A DNA stretch of 64,000 nt from Streptomyces sp. MA5143a (lineage in GTDB: Bacteria; Actinomycetota; Actinomycetes; Streptomycetales; Streptomycetaceae). Location: the NCBI RefSeq assembly GCF_900290235.1, contig NZ_OLMK01000094.1, positions 26,125 to 90,124 on the forward strand. The letters are read 5' to 3'. Shown here piece by piece: positions 1-8,342 of this stretch (position 1 is the stretch's first letter; every line of letters begins with the position of its first letter). Position numbers and translations under genes: made by a program. A model generated the notes under the pieces. That model ran no database searches and had not been told where the DNA came from. It saw only the letters and a program-made list of their open reading frames with translations.

Positions 1-2136
1 TTCGAGGCGGGCGGGGTCCTGGGCGAGCCAGCCGCCCGCCTCGGCGAGGACGGGTTCGAGCACCGAGCGGCCGGTCTCCCAGCTGCGGGCCTGCGGGGTG
101 GTGGCGACGTACTGGACGCGGTCGCCGGCCTCGTACAGATGCGAGTCGCGGTGGACGGCGCCCAGCGCGACCCGGCGCAGTGCCATCCCCTCCCCCAGTG
201 GTTCGGGCTCGTCGCCCAGGAGGACGGAGTCGGGCAGGTCCACGGCGGCGAAGTCGGCGAACCTCGGCACCGCGACCTCCGTCAGCTCCTCGGCGGTACG
301 AGTCACGTCCAGCGTCGTGCCGATACGGATCCCGGCGTCGTGCAGCAGCTCCAGCCGACGGCGCGCGAGCACCGCCAGCCGGCCGACCCCGGGTTCGCCC
401 ACGAGCAGCAGCCAGGCGTCGGCTACGGGGGCGCCGCTGGGCCCGGCTGACGCGTCGCCGCCGGTCCCGGGCGATGGGGCGGGGGCGGGGGCGGGCCGCG
501 TAGCCGCCGGTGGGGGCTGCGGGGAGGGTGGGGCGACCGCGGGCAGGACGACGGCGGGGCGGGGCGAGGCCGCCGGGTGGGAGGGCTGGGCGGCGGGAGG
601 TGGAGCGGGGGGTGCGGTGGGGGTGGCGGCCGGAGTGGGTGGGGCGGGCGGGGAGGTGGTGGCCGGGGCGGTGGGCGCGGCCTGGGTGGTGGGCGCGGCT
701 GAGGACGTGGGGGCGGTCGCGTCCGGCGGCGCTATGGGTGCGGCCTCCTCAGTCGGTGTGGTGGGGGTCGGCGGGGCAACGCCCGGCGGCGTGACCGGAG
801 CCGTCGGCGAGGTGGGCGAGGTCGTCGGCGACCCCGGGGGCGGCATCGGCGAGGTCGGCGAGGTCGAGCCCGTCTCCGCCCACGGCGACACGGTCGGGGT
901 GCCCCGCCCACTCGGTGTCACCGGCTCAACCGGCGGCGTCGGCCCCATCGGCGTCACCGACGGCACCGACGGCGTCAATCCCGGCGTCACCGGAGGCGAG
1001 ACAGGCGACGTCGATGTCGGCGTCACCGGAGGCGAGACGGGCGGCGTCAGCGTCGGCGTCACCAACTGCACCAACGGCACGGGCCGTGTCGACGCCCTCG
1101 CCTCCCCCACCTCTGCCCCCTCCCCTGCCTCCCCCGCCTCCCCCATCTCCGCCCCCACCCCCTCCGCCGCTCCCGTCGGCGCCGTTCGTTCCATGTGCCG
1201 TAGTCGGGGCCCGCCTTGGACCCGGGCCTCGACGACGACGCCGGTCTCGCCCGACGCGCCCATCACCGGGCGGCGCAGGAGGGTGGCTACGCGGCCACCG
1301 GGGAGGGTCACCTGGTCGAGGGTGAGGTGGGGGGAGGCGATGAGTTCCTCGGCCTTCTCGCGGAGGACGGCCAGGTCGACGCGGCCGAGGGTCTCGGCTC
1401 CGTGGCCGTACGGCCCCCGCGTCCGGGCGGGGCCGTCGGGCTGGCGGGGCCACGGCTCGGAGGGCGGCGCGGCCCGGCGGTACGCGGCGAGCAGGGCCCG
1501 CTCCCGGTCGGTGGCCTGTTCCAGCAGGCGGGCCTCGATGTCGTGGGCGGTCTCCCGGACGAGGCGCAGCATGGCGGGGTCGCCGTCGTCGCGGAGGCAG
1601 GTGAGGTCGAGGATGGCCTCGATACGGCCGCTGAGCGGATCGCGGACGGGAGCGCCGGCGCAGGCGAACGGGGAGAGACAGTCGGCGAAGTGCTCGCGGC
1701 CGAGGACGTACACCGGCCCGCGTTCGGCGAGGGCGGTGCCGACGCCGTTGGTGCCCGCGGCGGCCTCCGAGGCACAGAAGCCGGGGGCGAAGTTCACCTC
1801 GTCGAGACGGCTGAGGAGCCGGCGGTCGCCGCCGTGCCGCTGGACCACGCGGGCCTGGCCGTCGCAGAGCACGATGGTCATGCTCACGTTGGAGAGGGAG
1901 GCGGTGAGCCGGGAGAGCACCGGGTCGGCCGCGTGGAGGAAGGGGTCCTCCAGGGCGAGATCGGGTGCGTAGGGGATCAGCAGCCGGTCGGGTTCGAGGC
2001 CCGCGGAACGGCAGCGTTTCCAGGAGTCGAGCACCGGGTCGCGCACCTCCGTGTCGACCCGCGCACCGGCGAGGAACCGCTCGTGCGCGTCGACGAGCCC
2101 ACCGATGTCGTCCCATGCGACGGACAACGGGATCAC
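1..2136 (-). CDS. GAF-domain regulator, probable SpoIIE-family PP2C phosphatase (C-terminus off the left edge)
   Basis: The frame is open for 712 codons from a GTG at 2136 to the window edge, with no stop. Residues about 10-240 form an AcoR-type GAF region (short motifs DSWKRCRSAG and GTNGVGTALAE are visible). A Pro/Thr/Ser-rich linker follows at about 315-570. A second GAF-like segment begins near residue 590 (RLELLHDAGIRIGTTLDV, FADFAAVDL); in Streptomyces this normally precedes a SpoIIE serine phosphatase and often an HATPase domain. Those catalytic parts would lie beyond the window, so phosphatase function is inferred from family architecture. The GTG has GAGGG only about three bases upstream, so an alternative start such as TTG 2127 is possible. 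The linker is unusually long and is encoded partly by 36-bp DNA repeats. Likely cytoplasmic, acting in partner-switching control of sigma factors. Confidence 0.7.
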   Translation of the reverse strand, partial: MIPLSVAWDDIGGLVDAHERFLAGARVDTEVRDPVLDSWKRCRSAGLEPDRLLIPYAPDLALEDPFLHAADPVLSRLTASLSNVSMTIVLCDGQARVVQRHGGDRRLLSRLDEVNFAPGFCASEAAAGTNGVGTALAERGPVYVLGREHFADCLSPFACAGAPVRDPLSGRIEAILDLTCLRDDGDPAMLRLVRETAHDIEARLLEQATDRERALLAAYRRAAPPSEPWPRQPDGPARTRGPYGHGAETLGRVDLAVLREKAEELIASPHLTLDQVTLPGGRVATLLRRPVMGASGETGVVVEARVQGGPRLRHMERTAPTGAAEGVGAEMGEAGEAGEGAEVGEARASTRPVPLVQLVTPTLTPPVSPPVTPTSTSPVSPPVTPGLTPSVPSVTPMGPTPPVEPVTPSGRGTPTVSPWAETGSTSPTSPMPPPGSPTTSPTSPTAPVTPPGVAPPTPTTPTEEAAPIAPPDATAPTSSAAPTTQAAPTAPATTSPPAPPTPAATPTAPPAPPPAAQPSHPAASPRPAVVLPAVAPPSPQPPPAATRPAPAPAPSPGTGGDASAGPSGAPVADAWLLLVGEPGVGRLAVLARRRLELLHDAGIRIGTTLDVTRTAEELTEVAVPRFADFAAVDLPDSVLLGDEPEPLGEGMALRRVALGAVHRDSHLYEAGDRVQYVATTPQARSWETGRSVLEPVLAEAGGWLAQDPARLE
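982..1066. repeat. 36-bp tandem repeat inside the SpoIIE-type gene linker
   Basis: Units begin at 982, 1018 and 1054 (the last partial), each opening CGGCGTCACCGGAGGCGAGA or a shortened form. The period is a multiple of three, so on the minus strand it extends the Pro/Thr/Ser linker by 12 residues per unit without a frameshift. Confidence 0.75.
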
Positions 2137-2388
2137 TTCCCTCGCCCGGAGGTCTCCCCGTCGCTCGCCGCCACTCGGCGCGCGCCCCGAGGACCCGCCA
2201 AGCGATACAACCCTAGACCTCGCGTGACACGAATCACAACATCGTTCCCACAAGGGCACGGGAGAATACAAAACGCCTGTACGGACGCCTGACGGTGGCT
2301 CCGGCGGCGGTGGGAATTCGGTTCCCCCACATGTGAGCGTCACATCCGAAGGGAACGCTCCTGTCATCCCCCTCGTTCTTGTCACGCC

Positions 2389-3573
2389 TTGCCTCCGCCG
2401 GTCCGGTCCCCGTCCGCCCGGCGGCGACACGGAAGGACGACGTGCCCTTTGTATCCGCTTCCGCTCGACGCGCCGCCCCCCGCGCGGCCCGCCGCCACTG
2501 ACCCCGAGCCCGAGCCCCCCTGCTCCACGCTCGCCCTCCCCAAGAAACTCCCCGCGAACCTCCCCACGAGCCTCTCCACGAACCTCCGGAGCCGCCTCCC
2601 CAGCGGACTCCGCCGACTCGTCCCCACCCGATCCACCACCACCGCGCGCCGGTTGCGGCTCACGCTCACCCTGCTGCCGCTGCTGCTGCTCGGGGTGTGG
2701 GCCGCGGTCGACTGGCGCACCGTGTACGGCGGCGCCACCCGGCTGGTCTCGGCCGACCCGCGGTGGCTGCTGGCCGGGGTCCTCTTCACCGCCCTGTGCT
2801 CCGTGGCCGCCGCGTTCGTCCGGCAGGGCGCGGTGCCCGAGCGGCTGCCGCCGGGGCGGCTGATCGCGACCCAGTTCGCGGCCGGCGCGGCGGGCCAGGC
2901 GCTGCCGGGCAACATCGGCGCGCACGCGGTCGTCCTGCGCTTCCTGCGCGGCCAGGGCATACCCCTGCCCCGGGCCACGGCCTCCCTCGCCCTGTACTCG
3001 GCGGTGAAGCCGGTCGCCAAGACGCTGGTGATCCTCGCGTTCCTGGTCGCCTTCCCCGGCACCCTCAAGGTGACCGAGCTGCTCCCGAAGGGCGAGACGC
3101 TGGCCCTGGCCGGCGCGATCACCGGGGTCAGCGTGGCCGCCGTGGTCACCCTGATCACGACCGTACGGCCGCTGCGGCAGCCGCTCATCGGGGGGCTGCG
3201 GACCGCGCTGACCGACACGCGGGTCGTGCACAGCCGGCCCGTCCGGGCCCTCGCGCTGTGGGGCGGGGCCGCCGCGTTCCCGTTGTGCCAGGGCGCGGTC
3301 GTCGCCTCCGTCGGGACCTCCCTCGGGCTGCCGCTGTCCTGGATCCAGATGGTCTTCGCCTACCTCGTCGCCAGCACCGCCGCCGGTGCGGTGCCCGCGC
3401 CGGGCGGCCTCGGCCCGATGGACGCGGCCCTCGTCTTCACCCTGGTCGCCTTCGGCGCGCCGGCGACGGTCGCCACGACCACGGTCATCGGCTACCGGGT
3501 CCTGACGGTGTGGCTGCCCCTGCTCCCCGGCACGCTGGTGCTCTCGGCGCTGGTACGGGCGAAGGTGCTGTGA
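2389..3573 (+). CDS. Lysylphosphatidylglycerol synthase TM-region / YbhN-like integral membrane protein
   Basis: About seven to eight hydrophobic segments lie between residues 90 and 385, with family hallmarks QFAAGAAGQALPGNIGAHAV and AVPAPGGLGPMDAAL. This is the UPF0104/LPG_synthase_TM fold, a flippase-like domain found alone or fused to MprF. The lone form has no aminoacyl-transferase domain, so lipid translocation is only a family-level guess. The N-terminus is doubtful: the longest frame opens with TTG at 2389 and its first 85 residues are low-complexity Pro/Ser/Arg. A GTG at 2442 has an excellent GGAAGG ribosome site but is out of frame and meets a stop after about 19 codons. The true start may be TTG 2449 or the TTG shortly before the first membrane segment. 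It converges on ku across a GC-rich repeat region. Confidence 0.8.
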   Translation: MPPPVRSPSARRRHGRTTCPLYPLPLDAPPPARPAATDPEPEPPCSTLALPKKLPANLPTSLSTNLRSRLPSGLRRLVPTRSTTTARRLRLTLTLLPLLLLGVWAAVDWRTVYGGATRLVSADPRWLLAGVLFTALCSVAAAFVRQGAVPERLPPGRLIATQFAAGAAGQALPGNIGAHAVVLRFLRGQGIPLPRATASLALYSAVKPVAKTLVILAFLVAFPGTLKVTELLPKGETLALAGAITGVSVAAVVTLITTVRPLRQPLIGGLRTALTDTRVVHSRPVRALALWGGAAAFPLCQGAVVASVGTSLGLPLSWIQMVFAYLVASTAAGAVPAPGGLGPMDAALVFTLVAFGAPATVATTTVIGYRVLTVWLPLLPGTLVLSALVRAKVL

Positions 3574-3640
3574 GGGCCTGAGCGCCCGGCTGGAGAGCTG
3601 ACGGCCGCCGCCACGTGCCACACGGCGCCCGCCTCCCGCC

Positions 3641-3719
3641 ACACAGCACCCGGCACCCGGCACACAGCACCCGGCTCCCGGCTCCCGGCTCCCGCCACGC
3701 AGCACCCGGCTCCCGGTAA
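3641..3719. repeat. GC-rich short tandem repeats between convergent genes
   Basis: Variants of CACCCGGCTCCCGG recur with interspersed CACACAGCACCCGG between the flippase-like gene and the 3' end of ku. There is no coding signal. It may serve as a loose terminator or simply be slippage-prone spacer DNA. Confidence 0.6.
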
Positions 3720-3737
3720 TCGGTGCCCGCCGGTGTC

Positions 3738-4784
3738 TCAGGCCGGGCGCTTGCGGGGCGTCGTCTTCTTGGCCGGGGTCTTCTTCGCGGTGCTCTTCGC
3801 CGTCGTGGACTTCTTCGCCGTGGACTTCTTCGCCGTCGTCTTCTTGGCGCCCTGGGCGCTCCGTGTCCCCTGGGACGACTTCGACGTGGACTTCCTGGCG
3901 GAGGCGGCCGACGGCGCCGACTTCTTCGCCGTGGCCGTGGACTTCTTGCCGGCGGGTTCCTTCGGGGTGCGCATGGGGGTCACGGCGGCGACGTCCTCGC
4001 CGCGGGACTCCTTGGCGGCGCGGACGCTGTTCTCCAGGGCCGCCATCAGGTCGAGCACCTTGCCGCCCGTCTCCGGGGCGGGCGCGGTCGGCGGCTCCTC
4101 GCCGGAGGCCTTCGCGGCGATGAGTTCCTCGACCGCCTCGCGGTAGTCGTCGTGCAGCTCGTTGAGGTCGACCTCGCCGAGGGTCTCCATGAGGGCGTCG
4201 GCGAGATCGAGTTCCTTGTCGCGGACGGTGACGCCGGCGTCGGGCGCGACCCCCTCCGTGGTACGGATCTCGTCGGGCCAGAGCAGCCCGTGCATGGCGA
4301 GCACGTCCTCCACCACCCGGAGCATCCCGAGCCGTTCGCGCCCGCGCAGGGCGAACTTGCAGATGGCGACCTTCCCGCTGCGCTTGAGCGCCTCCCGCAG
4401 CAGGGTGTACGGCTTGGCGGCCGGCACACCGTTCGGCGCCAGGTAGTACGCGGCGTCCACCTGGAGCGGGTCGACCTTCTCGGCCGGGACGAAGCCCTCG
4501 ATCTCGATGGTCTTGGCGGTCGGGATCGGCAGCGACGCGAGGTCCTCGTCCGTGATCGGGATCATCGTCCCGTCGGCGTCCTCGTACGCCTTGCCGATCT
4601 CCCCCTGCGCCACCTCGCGCTCCTCCAGCTCGCACACCTTGCGGTAGCGGATACGGCCGCCGTCCTCGGTGTGGATCTGCCGGAAGGAGACGGAGTGGCT
4701 CTCGGTGGCGTTCACGAGCTTGATCGGGATGCTGACCAGACCGAAGGAGATGGCGCCGTTCCAGATGGATCGCACGAGCAGCAC
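3738..4784 (-). CDS. ku: Ku protein, bacterial non-homologous end-joining
   Basis: Opens MLLVRSIWNGAISFGLVSI, the classic bacterial Ku N-terminus, with the Ku core over residues 1 to about 255. The homodimer rings DNA double-strand-break ends and recruits LigD. Residues about 275-348 form a Lys/Ala/Ser/Thr-rich tail (repeated KKSTAKK-type units), resembling the basic C-terminal extensions of actinobacterial Ku that add DNA affinity. At 348 residues it is longer than minimal Ku (about 270) because of this tail. It is divergent from the ligD polymerase gene, with a 210-bp intergenic region of degenerate repeats, so the two are probably expressed together. Family identity is very secure. Confidence 0.97.
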   Translation of the reverse strand: MLLVRSIWNGAISFGLVSIPIKLVNATESHSVSFRQIHTEDGGRIRYRKVCELEEREVAQGEIGKAYEDADGTMIPITDEDLASLPIPTAKTIEIEGFVPAEKVDPLQVDAAYYLAPNGVPAAKPYTLLREALKRSGKVAICKFALRGRERLGMLRVVEDVLAMHGLLWPDEIRTTEGVAPDAGVTVRDKELDLADALMETLGEVDLNELHDDYREAVEELIAAKASGEEPPTAPAPETGGKVLDLMAALENSVRAAKESRGEDVAAVTPMRTPKEPAGKKSTATAKKSAPSAASARKSTSKSSQGTRSAQGAKKTTAKKSTAKKSTTAKSTAKKTPAKKTTPRKRPA

Positions 4785-4832
4785 ACCCCTTTCGGATTGG
4801 TTTCCACCGAATCATCCACACCGTATCCCCGG

Positions 4833-4936
4833 CCGGTCACCCCTGCCCGCCGACCGGTCACCCCACCCGGCCCGACCGGGCACCCCACCCGACTCGACCG
4901 GTCGCCCCGCCCGTTCGCCGGTCGCCCCACCCGCCT
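4833..4936. repeat. Five degenerate 20-22-bp direct repeats between ku and ligD
   Basis: Units follow the form CCGGTCACCCCACCCGNNCGA, starting at about 4833, 4854, 4876, 4898 and 4918. They occupy most of the shared ku/ligD upstream region, nearer to ligD. A binding-site array or replication slippage are both possible; the spacing of about two helical turns is noted without further support. Confidence 0.65.
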
Positions 4937-4994
4937 ACTGATCGCCGACCTCCAGGCAAGGCACTATGCCCCACTCTCGTGCGATTCTCGTTGC

Positions 4995-5876
4995 ATGACG
5001 CCGATCACCGAGGTGGAGGGGCACCGGGTCGCCCTGTCGAATCTGGAGAAGGTCCTCCATCCGGCGACCGGCTTCACCAAGGGCGAGCTGCTGCACTACT
5101 ACGCCACCACCGCGGACGCCCTCCTCCCCCATCTGCGGGGCCGGCCGGTGTCGTTCCTCCGCTACCCGGACGGCCCCGGCGGCCAGCAGTTCTTCGCCAA
5201 GAACGTGCCGCCGGGCACCCCCGAGTGGGTCACGACCGCCGAGGTGCGGCGCATGGAGGGGCCGTCCCGGATGGTGCTGGTGCAGGACCTGGCCAGCCTG
5301 ATGTGGGCGTCGAACCTCGTCACCGAGTTCCACACGCCCCAGTGGACCGTGGACTCGCCCGACGAGGCCGACCGGATCGTGTTCGACCTGGATCCGGGGC
5401 CGCCCGCGAGCGTCGTGGAGTGCTGCGAGGTCGCATGCTGGCTGCGGGAGCGGCTGGCGGCCGACGGGATCGAGGTTCTCGCCAAGACGTCCGGATCGAA
5501 GGGGCTGCATCTGCTGGGCGCGGTGCGCGGGGCGTCGTCCGAGCGGGTGACGGAGTACGCCAAGGAGCTGGCCGTGGAGGCGGAGCAGGCGCTGCCCCGC
5601 CGGGTCGTCCACCGGATGACGCGCAGCCTGCGCCCCGGGAAGGTGTTCGTGGACTGGAGCCAGAACGCCGCCCGCAAGACCACGGCCGCCCCGTACACCC
5701 TGCGGGCCCGCACCGAGCCGACCGTGTCGGCGCCCGTCACCTGGACCGAGGTGGAGGAGTGCTCCTCCCCCGGCCGGCTGGTCTTCCGGGCTCCCGACAT
5801 CGCGCCCCGCCTCCAGGACTACGGCGACCTGCTGGCCCCCCTGCTCGACCCGGCCGCCGCCCGTCCACTGCCCTGA
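4995..5876 (+). CDS. ligD: LigD polymerase-domain protein (stand-alone NHEJ primase-polymerase)
   Basis: The 293-residue protein corresponds to the Pol (archaeo-eukaryotic primase superfamily) domain of LigD. Metal-binding DLDPG lies at 131-135, TSGSKGLHL at 165-173 and FVDWSQN at 218-224. It fills and extends ends during Ku-dependent repair, with a preference for ribonucleotides known for the family. Ligase and phosphoesterase domains are absent, so a separate ATP-dependent ligase must act elsewhere in the genome. The ATG at 4995 was chosen because the conserved N-terminus (VALSNLEKVLHP) follows it. The same frame is open upstream to about 3723, but that stretch lies opposite ku and is not coding here. 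Divergent from ku. Confidence 0.93.
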   Translation: MTPITEVEGHRVALSNLEKVLHPATGFTKGELLHYYATTADALLPHLRGRPVSFLRYPDGPGGQQFFAKNVPPGTPEWVTTAEVRRMEGPSRMVLVQDLASLMWASNLVTEFHTPQWTVDSPDEADRIVFDLDPGPPASVVECCEVACWLRERLAADGIEVLAKTSGSKGLHLLGAVRGASSERVTEYAKELAVEAEQALPRRVVHRMTRSLRPGKVFVDWSQNAARKTTAAPYTLRARTEPTVSAPVTWTEVEECSSPGRLVFRAPDIAPRLQDYGDLLAPLLDPAAARPLP

Positions 5877-5937
5877 CGGTCCGCCTTCCCGGTGAGCCCC
5901 CGTCCCGGCCCTGTCCGTCGACGGACGGTCCGGGCGG

Positions 5938-6741
5938 TCAGGCCCTCGTCCAGGTGCCGCGGTCCCTGGCCGTCGCGTACAGGGCCTCGATGTCGGCCGG
6001 TTTGAGCACACCTCCGGTGCGGGCGAGGCCGGGGAGGTCGGCGTCGGTCAGGACGCGGGCCTCGCGCGGGGGCGCGCCGACGCGCAGGCCGGCGGGTTCG
6101 ACGAGGGCGAGGACGGGGTGGACCTCGGCGGTGAGGGCGTAGGCGGCCCGGTCGGCGTCGGCGCGGAGCCGGCGCAGCAGGGGGCGCGGCTCGTGGCGGC
6201 CGAGGGCGACGAGGGGGTCGGAGACGGTGACGCGCTGCCTGCGGGCGTAGAGGGAGCGGACGCAGTACAGGCCACCGGGGCCGATCACCAGGTGGTGGAT
6301 GCGGTCCCCGCCGGGCAGCGGCACCGAGTGCAGGGTGCGCCAGCCCGCGCCCTCCAGCCCGTCGAGCAGCGCCCCGATCGTCTGTTCCGCCGTGAGGGCC
6401 CGGCGGCGCGGGTCGGGGCGCAGCCGGTGCGGCGGTCCGGGGTCGCGGTCGAGGTCGACGAGCAGGGCCTCGCCGGGGCGGTTGGGGGCGAGGTCGTCGT
6501 CGGGGTGCAGGGTCAGCCGGGCCAGCTCGGCGGCGGTGGGCACGGGTGGCGGGCCCACCGTGACCGGTCCGGCGACGAAGGGGTGGAGGGCGGCGAGCAC
6601 GTCCGCTCTCGACTCCTCGCTCAGGAGGTTCACCCGGCCCGTGTCTCGGTCGTACCAGGCGACGTTGCTCCCGTCGGTCCGGCACACGTACAGGCGCTCC
6701 TGTCCGTGCCGCCGGGTCGGTATGACGCGCAGTCCGTTCAT
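5938..6741 (-). CDS. NERD-domain-like protein
   Basis: The 267-residue protein has an N-terminal segment MNGLRVIPTRRHGQERLYVC, a middle with HHLVIGPGGLYCVRSLYARR resembling the NERD (nuclease-related) beta-sheet core at about 145-175, and an Arg-rich C-terminus. The GPxGLYxV stretch is the family's most recognisable motif. No transmembrane segment or signal peptide is seen, so it is likely cytoplasmic. NERD proteins are suspected DNA-processing factors, but catalytic activity is not shown for this type. It ends 61 bp from the ligD stop, converging on it, and is divergent from the phosphatase gene at 6846. Confidence 0.7.
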   Translation of the reverse strand: MNGLRVIPTRRHGQERLYVCRTDGSNVAWYDRDTGRVNLLSEESRADVLAALHPFVAGPVTVGPPPVPTAAELARLTLHPDDDLAPNRPGEALLVDLDRDPGPPHRLRPDPRRRALTAEQTIGALLDGLEGAGWRTLHSVPLPGGDRIHHLVIGPGGLYCVRSLYARRQRVTVSDPLVALGRHEPRPLLRRLRADADRAAYALTAEVHPVLALVEPAGLRVGAPPREARVLTDADLPGLARTGGVLKPADIEALYATARDRGTWTRA

Positions 6742-6845
6742 GCACCATCACCCCCGACCATGGGAACAGGCAGGGTGCTCCATCGGCAAGAACCCGGATA
6801 CCTTTGGGGGGACGACCCGTCGTCAGGGGCTTGGGGAGGCCGCCG

Positions 6846-7367
6846 TTGCCGCCGCGCAGAAAGCAACCCGACGTTCCGGCTCCGCTCGAACCGTGGAGCG
6901 AGATCGTGCCCGGCCTGTGGATGGGCGGGCACGAGTTCGCGGGGCGGACCGGCACCGGAGAAGTCGAAGTCGCCGTCGTGGGCGATGAGTTCGATCTCGT
7001 GCTGTCCCTGCTGCGGCTCCCCGGGTACGGGCCGGGGGACGGCGTCGAGCACCATGTGTGGCCGATCCCGGACGGACCGCTCGACGGGACGCAGCTGGCG
7101 GGCGTGATGCGGCTGGCGCAGGCCGCGTGCGACGCGCTGGAGGACGGCCGGAAGGTCCTCGTCCGCTGCTTCCACGGCTACAACCGGTCCGGTCTGGTCG
7201 TCGCGCACGCGCTGGTCCGCGACGGGCACTCCGCCGAGGAGGCGATCCGGCTGATCCGCACCCGCCGCTCGCCGTGGGCGCTGCACAACGAGCTGTTCGT
7301 GGAGTATCTGCACACCGGCCTGCCGACCGTGCGCCTCCTGGAGGAGCTGGAGGAACTCGCCGAGTAG
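6846..7367 (+). CDS. Dual-specificity protein phosphatase-like protein
   Basis: Contains the Cys-X5-Arg loop RCFHGYNRSG with nucleophile Cys near residue 108 and Arg near 114, placed after a beta strand and before a helix as in DSP/PTP enzymes. A candidate general acid Asp lies in WPIPDGPLD (about 73-81). The start is inferred as TTG 6846 because GGGGAGG sits six bases upstream; an earlier in-frame TTG at 6804 would add 14 residues. The 173-residue length fits a compact single-domain cytoplasmic phosphatase. Substrates cannot be told from sequence. Confidence 0.85.
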   Translation: MPPRRKQPDVPAPLEPWSEIVPGLWMGGHEFAGRTGTGEVEVAVVGDEFDLVLSLLRLPGYGPGDGVEHHVWPIPDGPLDGTQLAGVMRLAQAACDALEDGRKVLVRCFHGYNRSGLVVAHALVRDGHSAEEAIRLIRTRRSPWALHNELFVEYLHTGLPTVRLLEELEELAE

Positions 7368-7472
7368 GGTCCGTCGTCCGGATCACGCCGACCGCAGGCG
7401 GCCCTGAGGGCGGATCGAGCCACGCATAAGGTGTACGGGACCGAAAGTCGTCCTTCCGCATCCAGGAGTCCC

Positions 7473-8342
7473 GTGTTCCGCAGCCGGTCCGCGCGCGCGG
7501 CCGTCGGCGCCGCGTTCGTCGCGGCCGTCGTCGTGCCGTTGACGGGCTGCGGCGACTCCGGGGCTCTGGTGAGCGCGGGCGCGACGCCCACCGCGAACGG
7601 CCCGACCCGGCTGTGGCCGGGGCAGCCGCCCGCCTCCTCCCCCGCCTACGACTTCGGCGAGGCCGACACCGAGGTGGTCAAGGGGGTCACCGCGCCCGGC
7701 GGCGACCTCCGGAAGGTGGACCCGGTGGCGGTCGTGCGCGCGGAGATCGCCGCGCACCCGGACGTGTACGCGCCCTCCACCGGGCCGTACCGCGGAACGG
7801 TCCGGCGCATGGCCGACTGCGGGCCGGGCGGCGACCGGGAGGAGTGCCCCGTCCTGGAGGCCTACTACCGGGACCTCACCGGCGACGGGCACGACGACCT
7901 GGTGCTGGGCTTCCGGCTGCTGCCGGGCAACCAGACGGCCGTGCGGATGTACACCTTGCGCAAGGGCCGGCTGGTGCAGGTGCTGGCCAACGACGACGCG
8001 GTGATCGCGGTGGAACTGGCCGGCCGTACGGTGATCATCCGGTCGCCCGCGGCGATCGAGGGTTACGAGTACCGCACCCAGTGGAACTGGGACGACGAGC
8101 AGCGGGCGATGCTGCTCACCCGGGACGAGATCCTCCGGGTCGGGGGGTCGGCGGGGCCGTCCGGGAGCCCCGCCTCTTCGCGTGCGCCGTCCGCGTCGCC
8201 GTCCCGGTCGTCGTCCGCGTCGTCACCCACATCGTCCACCTCGTCCTCGCTGTCCACCTCGTCCTCGCTGTCCTTGTCGTTCTCGTCACCCTTGTCGTTC
8301 TTGTCGTCCTCGTCGTCCGTCCTGCCGGCGGAGGGCCCATGA
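7473..8342 (+). CDS. Lipoprotein with FG-GAP-like motif and serine-rich tail
   Basis: GTG 7473 is preceded by CAGGAG. The product opens with an Arg-rich n-region, a hydrophobic core and lipobox VPLTGC with Cys 26, so it should be lipidated outside the membrane. The body (about 60-215) contains DLTGDGHDDLVLGF, an FG-GAP/calcium-binding-like strand. The last 60 residues are almost pure Ser/Thr/Pro, resembling a wall-spanning or disordered tail. Its stop overlaps the start of the sensor kinase (ATGA), so the two are translationally coupled. An accessory role in signal sensing, similar in logic to the CseA lipoprotein beside CseC, is inference only. Confidence 0.85.
   Translation: MFRSRSARAAVGAAFVAAVVVPLTGCGDSGALVSAGATPTANGPTRLWPGQPPASSPAYDFGEADTEVVKGVTAPGGDLRKVDPVAVVRAEIAAHPDVYAPSTGPYRGTVRRMADCGPGGDREECPVLEAYYRDLTGDGHDDLVLGFRLLPGNQTAVRMYTLRKGRLVQVLANDDAVIAVELAGRTVIIRSPAAIEGYEYRTQWNWDDEQRAMLLTRDEILRVGGSAGPSGSPASSRAPSASPSRSSSASSPTSSTSSSLSTSSSLSLSFSSPLSFLSSSSSVLPAEGP

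Noticed and set aside
2133..2330. 65-codon minus-strand frame upstream of the SpoIIE-type gene
   Set aside because: Falls in probable promoter DNA with lower GC; no domain or start signal.
3723..4994. 424-codon extension upstream of the ligD start
   Set aside because: Lies opposite ku and has no conserved residues; LigD homology starts at 4995.
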